Assembly (NCBI RefSeq): GCF_014648175.1 | Contig: NZ_BMQP01000009.1 | Coordinates: 62,001 to 126,000 of the forward strand | DNA: 64,000 nt | Source of the DNA: Planobispora rosea | GTDB lineage: Bacteria > Actinomycetota > Actinomycetes > Streptosporangiales > Streptosporangiaceae | Direction of reading: 5' to 3' | Shown: in pieces, positions 60,048 through 64,000 of the stretch | How the letters are laid out: each line of letters starts with the position of its first letter | How positions within the stretch are numbered: position 1 is the first letter of the stretch | The notes under the pieces: generated by a model | Databases searched by the model: none | The model's input: the letters and a program-made list of their open reading frames with translations, nothing else | What the model was told of the DNA's origin: nothing | Translations under genes and position numbers: made by a program

Positions 60048-60824
60048 GTGCGGCGTGGGATCTACCTGGTCGAGGAGGTCGACTTCCGGCCGATGAATTC
60101 GCGCAGGCCGCTGGAGTACCTGACCTGGCTCACCCGCTACAAGAAGGAGGACGAGGACCTCGACGCCCCCGAGCTGACGGAGGGACTGTCGATCAGGTCA
60201 CGGGAGATCGACCTGGTCGGGGCCTTCTACGCGGTCGGCATCACCGGCCATCCCCAGTTCAGGGCCGTCACCCTCTGGGACTGCCACGGCGGCTGGGACG
60301 GCGGCTGGCGGCAGATGATGAACATCTACGACGGCGTCGACGACCGGCTCTTCCTGTCCGACATCGACGACCTGCGCTTCTCCGCCTTCTCCCGTCCGCT
60401 CGGCGCGGTGCGCGGCAGCCCCGCGCTGGCCGACATCACCGCCGAGGGCTACGCCGCGCCGTTCTACCTCTACGAGAGCGCCAGGGTCCGTCCCGGCGCG
60501 GCCCTGGACTACCTCGACGCCGTCCGGGAGGAGCGGGCTCCCATCCTCGCCGACCACGGCCACCGGCCGATCGGCCTGTACGAGGTCCTGTTCTGCGACA
60601 CCGAGGTGGTCACGATCTGGGGCGTGTCCCTCGACGCGCACCTGGCCATGCAGCGCGCCGGGGACGCGGCCCTGGGGCTGGACGACGAGGTCGAGCCCGA
60701 CCACCGGCTGCCGGCCTGGCGCAAGCGCGCCAGGGACTTCCTCGACGGCCCCTGGCGCGAGACCCTCCTCGCGCCCTTCCCCGGCTCCCGGCTCTCCCCG
60801 GCCGGGAGATCGTCCGCGGACTGA
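60048..60824 (+). CDS. NIPSNAP-like protein of unknown function
   Basis: A 258-residue protein. The second half (about 135-215: PFYLYESARVRPGAALDYLDAVREERAPILADHGHRPIGLYEV, then VVTIWGVSLDAHLAMQRAG) looks like a NIPSNAP/dimeric ferredoxin-like unit, with a related segment in the first half (VGAFYAVGITGHPQFRAVTLWDCHGGWDGGW). Duplicated domains of this type occur in catabolic accessory proteins. A strong dyad at the promoter shows regulation by an unlinked TetR-type factor. No direct functional evidence. Confidence 0.6.
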   Translation: MRRGIYLVEEVDFRPMNSRRPLEYLTWLTRYKKEDEDLDAPELTEGLSIRSREIDLVGAFYAVGITGHPQFRAVTLWDCHGGWDGGWRQMMNIYDGVDDRLFLSDIDDLRFSAFSRPLGAVRGSPALADITAEGYAAPFYLYESARVRPGAALDYLDAVREERAPILADHGHRPIGLYEVLFCDTEVVTIWGVSLDAHLAMQRAGDAALGLDDEVEPDHRLPAWRKRARDFLDGPWRETLLAPFPGSRLSPAGRSSAD

Positions 60825-60873
60825 CGCCCGCGCCCGCCGTACCGGACACGGCTCTCCGGCTCCAGGCGCGGGC

Positions 60874-60909
60874 GGCTCGACCGGCTCGACCGGCTCGACC
60901 GGCTCGACC
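60874..60909. repeat. 9-bp tandem repeat, four units
   Basis: GGCTCGACC occurs four times in succession between the convergent unknown gene and the chemoreceptor gene, followed by a partial copy that ends at the chemoreceptor stop region. Confidence 0.85.
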
Positions 60910-60912
60910 GGC

Positions 60913-62523
60913 TCAGACGGTGAACTGGGCGACGACGCCGTGCAGCTCGGTGGCGACCCGGCCGAGCTCATCGGCCGTGCGGCGGGACTCGGCGGCCCCC
61001 GAGGTGGTGGTCTGGGCCTCGGAGGCGACCTCGGTGATGCCGCCGGCGATCTCACCGGCGCCGATGGCGGCCTCGGAGATGTTGCGGCTCATCTCCCCGG
61101 AGGTGGCGCTCTGCTCCTCGACGGCGGCGGCGATGGTGGTGGAGTGCTCGCTGACGGTCGTGATGACCTCGCTGATGCCGGCGATGGCCGCGATGGCCGC
61201 GTCGGTGTCGGCCTGGATGGCCTCCACCCGGCGGGCGATGTCCTCGGTGGCGCGGGCGGTCTCCTGAGCCAGGTCCTTGACCTCGCCGGCGACGACCGCG
61301 AAGCCCTTGCCCTGCTCGCCGGCGCGCGCCGCCTCGATGGTGGCGTTGAGGGCCAGCAGGTTGGTCTGCTCGGCGATCGAGGTGATGGTCTTGATGACCG
61401 AGCCGATCTCCGCGGAGGAGGCACCCAGCTTGGCGACGGTCTCGCCGGCGCCGCGCACCGCCGAGACTCCGGTGTCGGCCACCCGGGCGGCCTGGCTGAC
61501 GCTGCTGGAGATCTCCGAGATGGAGGCGCTCATCTCCTCGCTCGCCGCGGCGATCGTCTGCACGTTGGACGAGACCTGCTCGGCGGTGGCGGCGACCTGG
61601 CCGGAGCGCGCGGAGGTACGGGCGGCGGCGGTGTCCATCTGCCCGGAGACGGCGGTCAGCTCCTGGGACGCCTCGCTCAGAGTCGTGCTCTGCCGGCTGA
61701 TCGCGGAGAAGGACTCGCGCAACACCCGCAGGGTCTCGTCCAGGGCGCGGGCCATGTCACCCAGCTCGTCCCTGCGGGAGGTGTCGACACGCACCGTCAG
61801 GTCCTTGCCGGCGACCTTGCGCAGGACCTGCACGGTCGCGCCCAGCGGCCGGGTGATGGTCCGGGTGACCAGCGCGGCCAGGACGGCGGCCAGCAGCAGG
61901 CACAGCGCGCCCGCGCCCAGCATCAGGCGCAGGGAGCCGTCACTGGAGGCGCGGGCGTCGGCGGCGGCCGCGGTGAGGTTGGTGACGGCCTCGGCGGCCA
62001 GCGCGTCGACGGCCCCGGCCATCGCGGAGAAGCGCTCCAGCGCCTCACCGGAGGTCAGGTCACCGGCCTTCTTGACCTCGGCGGGCGTGCCGTCGCGGTA
62101 GGCGGCGACGATCTGCTCGTCGACGCGCATGAACTCCTCGAACTCCTTCTCGGCGGTCTGCAGGCCCTCCCGCTGGGAAGCGGTCAGCTCCATGCCGTCC
62201 AGCTTCTTCAGGTCCTCACGGAAGGCCGCGGTGGAGGCCAGGAAGTTCTTGCGCTGGCCGACGTTGTCGTCGGTGGCGCCCGGCACGCCGCGCTCGGCGT
62301 CGAAGGCGTAACCGGTCTGCCAGCCGTTGAAGTCCGCGGTGCGGAACTTGGCGGTCAGGGCCGCACCGCGCACCGCGGCGTTGGCGTCCACCTCTTCGAT
62401 CGCGTCACGTGCCGAGGAGATGCCCGCCGCACCCACACCCACCGCCCCGCACAGCAGCGCGCCGACCACCGCGAACGCGCCGCCCAGACGCGCACCGACC
62501 TTCAGATCATGCATTTTCTTCAT
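60913..62523 (-). CDS. Methyl-accepting chemotaxis protein
   Basis: A 536-residue transmembrane receptor. Helices at about 12-33 and 193-215 flank an extracellular four-helix sensor (about 34-190). A HAMP domain (about 216-268: [41 protein letters not shown]) and the signalling domain (about 290-530) follow, with its hairpin tip [26 protein letters not shown]. Chemoreceptors are unusual in this non-swarming lineage except in zoospore or motile-spore formers. No cheA, cheW or flagellar gene is near. Ligand unknown. Confidence 0.92.
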   Translation of the reverse strand: MKKMHDLKVGARLGGAFAVVGALLCGAVGVGAAGISSARDAIEEVDANAAVRGAALTAKFRTADFNGWQTGYAFDAERGVPGATDDNVGQRKNFLASTAAFREDLKKLDGMELTASQREGLQTAEKEFEEFMRVDEQIVAAYRDGTPAEVKKAGDLTSGEALERFSAMAGAVDALAAEAVTNLTAAAADARASSDGSLRLMLGAGALCLLLAAVLAALVTRTITRPLGATVQVLRKVAGKDLTVRVDTSRRDELGDMARALDETLRVLRESFSAISRQSTTLSEASQELTAVSGQMDTAAARTSARSGQVAATAEQVSSNVQTIAAASEEMSASISEISSSVSQAARVADTGVSAVRGAGETVAKLGASSAEIGSVIKTITSIAEQTNLLALNATIEAARAGEQGKGFAVVAGEVKDLAQETARATEDIARRVEAIQADTDAAIAAIAGISEVITTVSEHSTTIAAAVEEQSATSGEMSRNISEAAIGAGEIAGGITEVASEAQTTTSGAAESRRTADELGRVATELHGVVAQFTV

Positions 62524-62647
62524 GTCCGGTCAAGCTCTCTCTCAGCTGTCGACGCGGGCCGTTCCCGCATCGCTGACCAGAGCATCGACACGATCGAAGC
62601 CGAGTTGAGTGTCCGGGCCGGTCAATCGCATCGGCCCGGACATCTGA

Positions 62648-63229
62648 TCAGACCGGGGCGTTCCAGGAGAGGATGACCGGCTCACCGTGCTCGAACCCCA
62701 GACGGGAGTAGGTGCCGGTGTTCAGCCGGTAGAAGCGGCCGGCCTCGGGCTCCTGGCCGAGCCAGCGGGCCGCCAGGACCCGCAGGAAGTGGCCGTGGGC
62801 GACCAGGGCGACATCGCCCGCCGCGGCCCGGGCCCGGGCCAGGACCCGGTCGGCGCGGGCCCCGACCTGCGCGGCGCTCTCCCCGGGATGCTCGGCGTCA
62901 CCGGGGATCACTCCGTCGCGCCACAGGTACCAGCCGGCGCGCGTCTCACGGATCGCCGCGGTGGTGATCCCCTCGTAGCCGCCGTAGTCCCACTCCCACA
63001 TGTCCGGGTCGATCGCGTATCCGGCCAGTCCCGCGAGCTCGGCCGTCCTGCGGGCCCGCAGCGCGGGACTGACCAGGACGAGGTCGAAGACCCTGTCCTC
63101 GACGAGCGGGGCGAGCGCCCGCGCCTCTTCCTCGCCCCTGGCGGTGAGGGGCAGATCGGTGCGCCCCGTGTGCCGCCTGTCCCGGCTCCACTCGGTCTCG
63201 CCGTGCCGCAGCAGAATCATCTCGTTCAT
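62648..63229 (-). CDS. Histidine phosphatase (phosphoglycerate-mutase-like) family protein
   Basis: A 193-residue phosphatase with the catalytic RHG motif (MILLRHGETEW, His9-type nucleophile), the Arg pocket RHTGRTDLPLT, the acid Glu in WEWDYGGYEG and the second His in VAHGHFLRVLAA. Relatives include acid phosphatases and cobalamin/fructose-bisphosphate phosphatases. Substrate unknown. It is 418 bp upstream of nothing related on its strand and appears single. Confidence 0.88.
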   Translation of the reverse strand: MNEMILLRHGETEWSRDRRHTGRTDLPLTARGEEEARALAPLVEDRVFDLVLVSPALRARRTAELAGLAGYAIDPDMWEWDYGGYEGITTAAIRETRAGWYLWRDGVIPGDAEHPGESAAQVGARADRVLARARAAAGDVALVAHGHFLRVLAARWLGQEPEAGRFYRLNTGTYSRLGFEHGEPVILSWNAPV

Positions 63230-63264
63230 GGTGCCCCCATCATGCCCGTACGGCTCCCGCCGCC

Positions 63265-63303
63265 CCGGCAGTGCCCCCGGCAGTGCCCCCGGCAGTGCCC
63301 CCG
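63265..63303. repeat. 13-bp tandem repeat, three units
   Basis: CCGGCAGTGCCCC occurs three times exactly (63265, 63278, 63291), then decays, in the gap between the phosphatase start and the end of the next minus-strand gene. Confidence 0.85.
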
Positions 63304-63342
63304 GAGTGCTCCGGCGGTGCCCCGATCACGGCCCGCCGCCGT

Positions 63343-64000
63343 TCACCGTCCCGCGAGCTCCTCCACGACCGGGATGAAGGCGTCGAGGTCGCGTTCGTGG
63401 TGGAGCACGAAGTAGGACAGGTCGTGGGTGTCGCGCCAGTACCGGAGCTTGTCGACCACGTCCTGCCGGGTGCCGAGCAGGACCTGGGGAGTCTCGTCCT
63501 GCCGGGAGGAGTCGGCGGCGCTCCACGCCTCGCCCCGCCTGCGGGTGCCGAGCTGCTGGACGCTGGTGCCGAGCTCGATCGCGCCGTAGCGGTCCGCGGC
63601 GGCCCGCCGTACCAGATCGATCTTGGCGAGGAACGCGGTCAGGCCGCCGTCGGCGCCGTCGGGGCCGGTGCCGTCCGCCCTGACCCGCATGCCGAGGTTG
63701 ATCACGTCGGCCTCGCGGGCGGCGAGCCGGAGCACGCGCGGCCCGCCCCCGCCCAGCAGCAGCCGGGGATGCGGACGCCGGACCGGCTTGGGACGCTGGT
63801 CCAGCCCGTCGATCCGGTAGTGCGCGCCGCGGAAGGTGAACGGGCCGTCACCCCAGAGTCCCTTCAGCACCGCGATCGCCTCGGCGAGCCGGTCCACCCG
63901 GACCCCCGGCGGGTCCAGGGTCAGTCCCGCGGCGGTGTAGTCGGCGGCCATCCAGCCGGTGCCCAGGCCGAGCTCCAGACGCCCCTCCGAGAGCAGATCC
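63343..64000 (-). CDS. LLM-class F420-dependent oxidoreductase (5' part beyond window)
   Basis: The C-terminal 219 residues of a luciferase-like TIM-barrel enzyme. The visible part begins in DLLSEGRLELGLGTGWMAADY, then has PHPRLLLGGGGPRVLRLAAREADVINL and the end VQVLLGTRQDVVDKLRYWRD-type helix. Such enzymes use F420 (or FMN) for hydride transfer to many substrates. The frame stays open to the window edge, so the start is outside. The subgroup resembles the TIGR03621 type; substrate unknown. Confidence 0.85.
   Translation of the reverse strand, partial: DLLSEGRLELGLGTGWMAADYTAAGLTLDPPGVRVDRLAEAIAVLKGLWGDGPFTFRGAHYRIDGLDQRPKPVRRPHPRLLLGGGGPRVLRLAAREADVINLGMRVRADGTGPDGADGGLTAFLAKIDLVRRAAADRYGAIELGTSVQQLGTRRRGEAWSAADSSRQDETPQVLLGTRQDVVDKLRYWRDTHDLSYFVLHHERDLDAFIPVVEELAGR

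Overview
The window is high-GC DNA from a spore-forming, multicellular-type actinobacterium, most likely the Streptosporangium/Nonomuraea/Microbispora group. The evidence is the protein families: a helix-turn-helix/DUF397/ATP-binding triad, a NIT-domain sensor kinase, DUF6158, streptogrisin-type proteases, a GH74-FN3-CBM2 xyloglucanase, F420-type oxidoreductases, frequent GTG starts and ATGA-coupled genes. It looks like ordinary chromosome. No rRNA, tRNA, CRISPR array, insertion sequence, prophage or att site was seen.

Layout. (1) 1-2486: a RidA protein, an ArsR-like repressor and a divergent MFS transporter around a perfect 13-bp dyad. (2) 2489-7595: an alkyl-sulfatase-like metallo-hydrolase diverging from a GMC alcohol oxidase and aldehyde dehydrogenase, which together suggest alkyl sulfate to alcohol to aldehyde to fatty acid. 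(3) 7838-9172: a membrane-anchored Ser/Thr kinase. (4) 9302-18222: the protocatechuate branch of the beta-ketoadipate pathway, with an IclR regulator diverging from pobA-pcaF-pcaH-pcaG-pcaB-pcaL and an aldehyde dehydrogenase downstream; pcaIJ is absent. (5) 18239-21262: a membrane EEP phosphatase/nuclease, then an SDR and DapB-like reductase pair behind a KstR-like box. (6) 21512-29445: stress and regulatory genes (hemerythrin, PRC-barrel/DUF2382, GNAT, ROK, an unpartnered NIT kinase, an AhpD-like enzyme with its TetR regulator). (7) 29574-33810: two tandem secreted proteases with near-identical catalytic domains and different C-terminal domains, plus a LysR. (8) 33948-38919: small regulators, a P-loop protein and patatin pair, SoxR with its box, a TIM-barrel isomerase and a degenerate phosphotriesterase homologue. 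(9) 39312-48265: a secreted xyloglucanase, then assorted small enzymes, a GroES-like protein, a DUF885 peptidase and a TetR. (10) 48371-54954: a penicillin-acylase-family enzyme and a siderophore uptake system under two iron boxes. (11) 54981-64000: an XPB-like helicase-associated protein without a helicase, a WhiJ-type triad with 12-bp periodic leader repeats, two unknown genes, a chemoreceptor, a histidine phosphatase and a truncated luciferase-like oxidoreductase.

The clearest theme is short, readable regulation: at least ten promoters carry a perfect or near-perfect dyad next to a matching regulator. Most functions are inferred from family motifs; operator assignments are inferences from position and symmetry. 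Regulatory sites were found by eye, so more are probably present.
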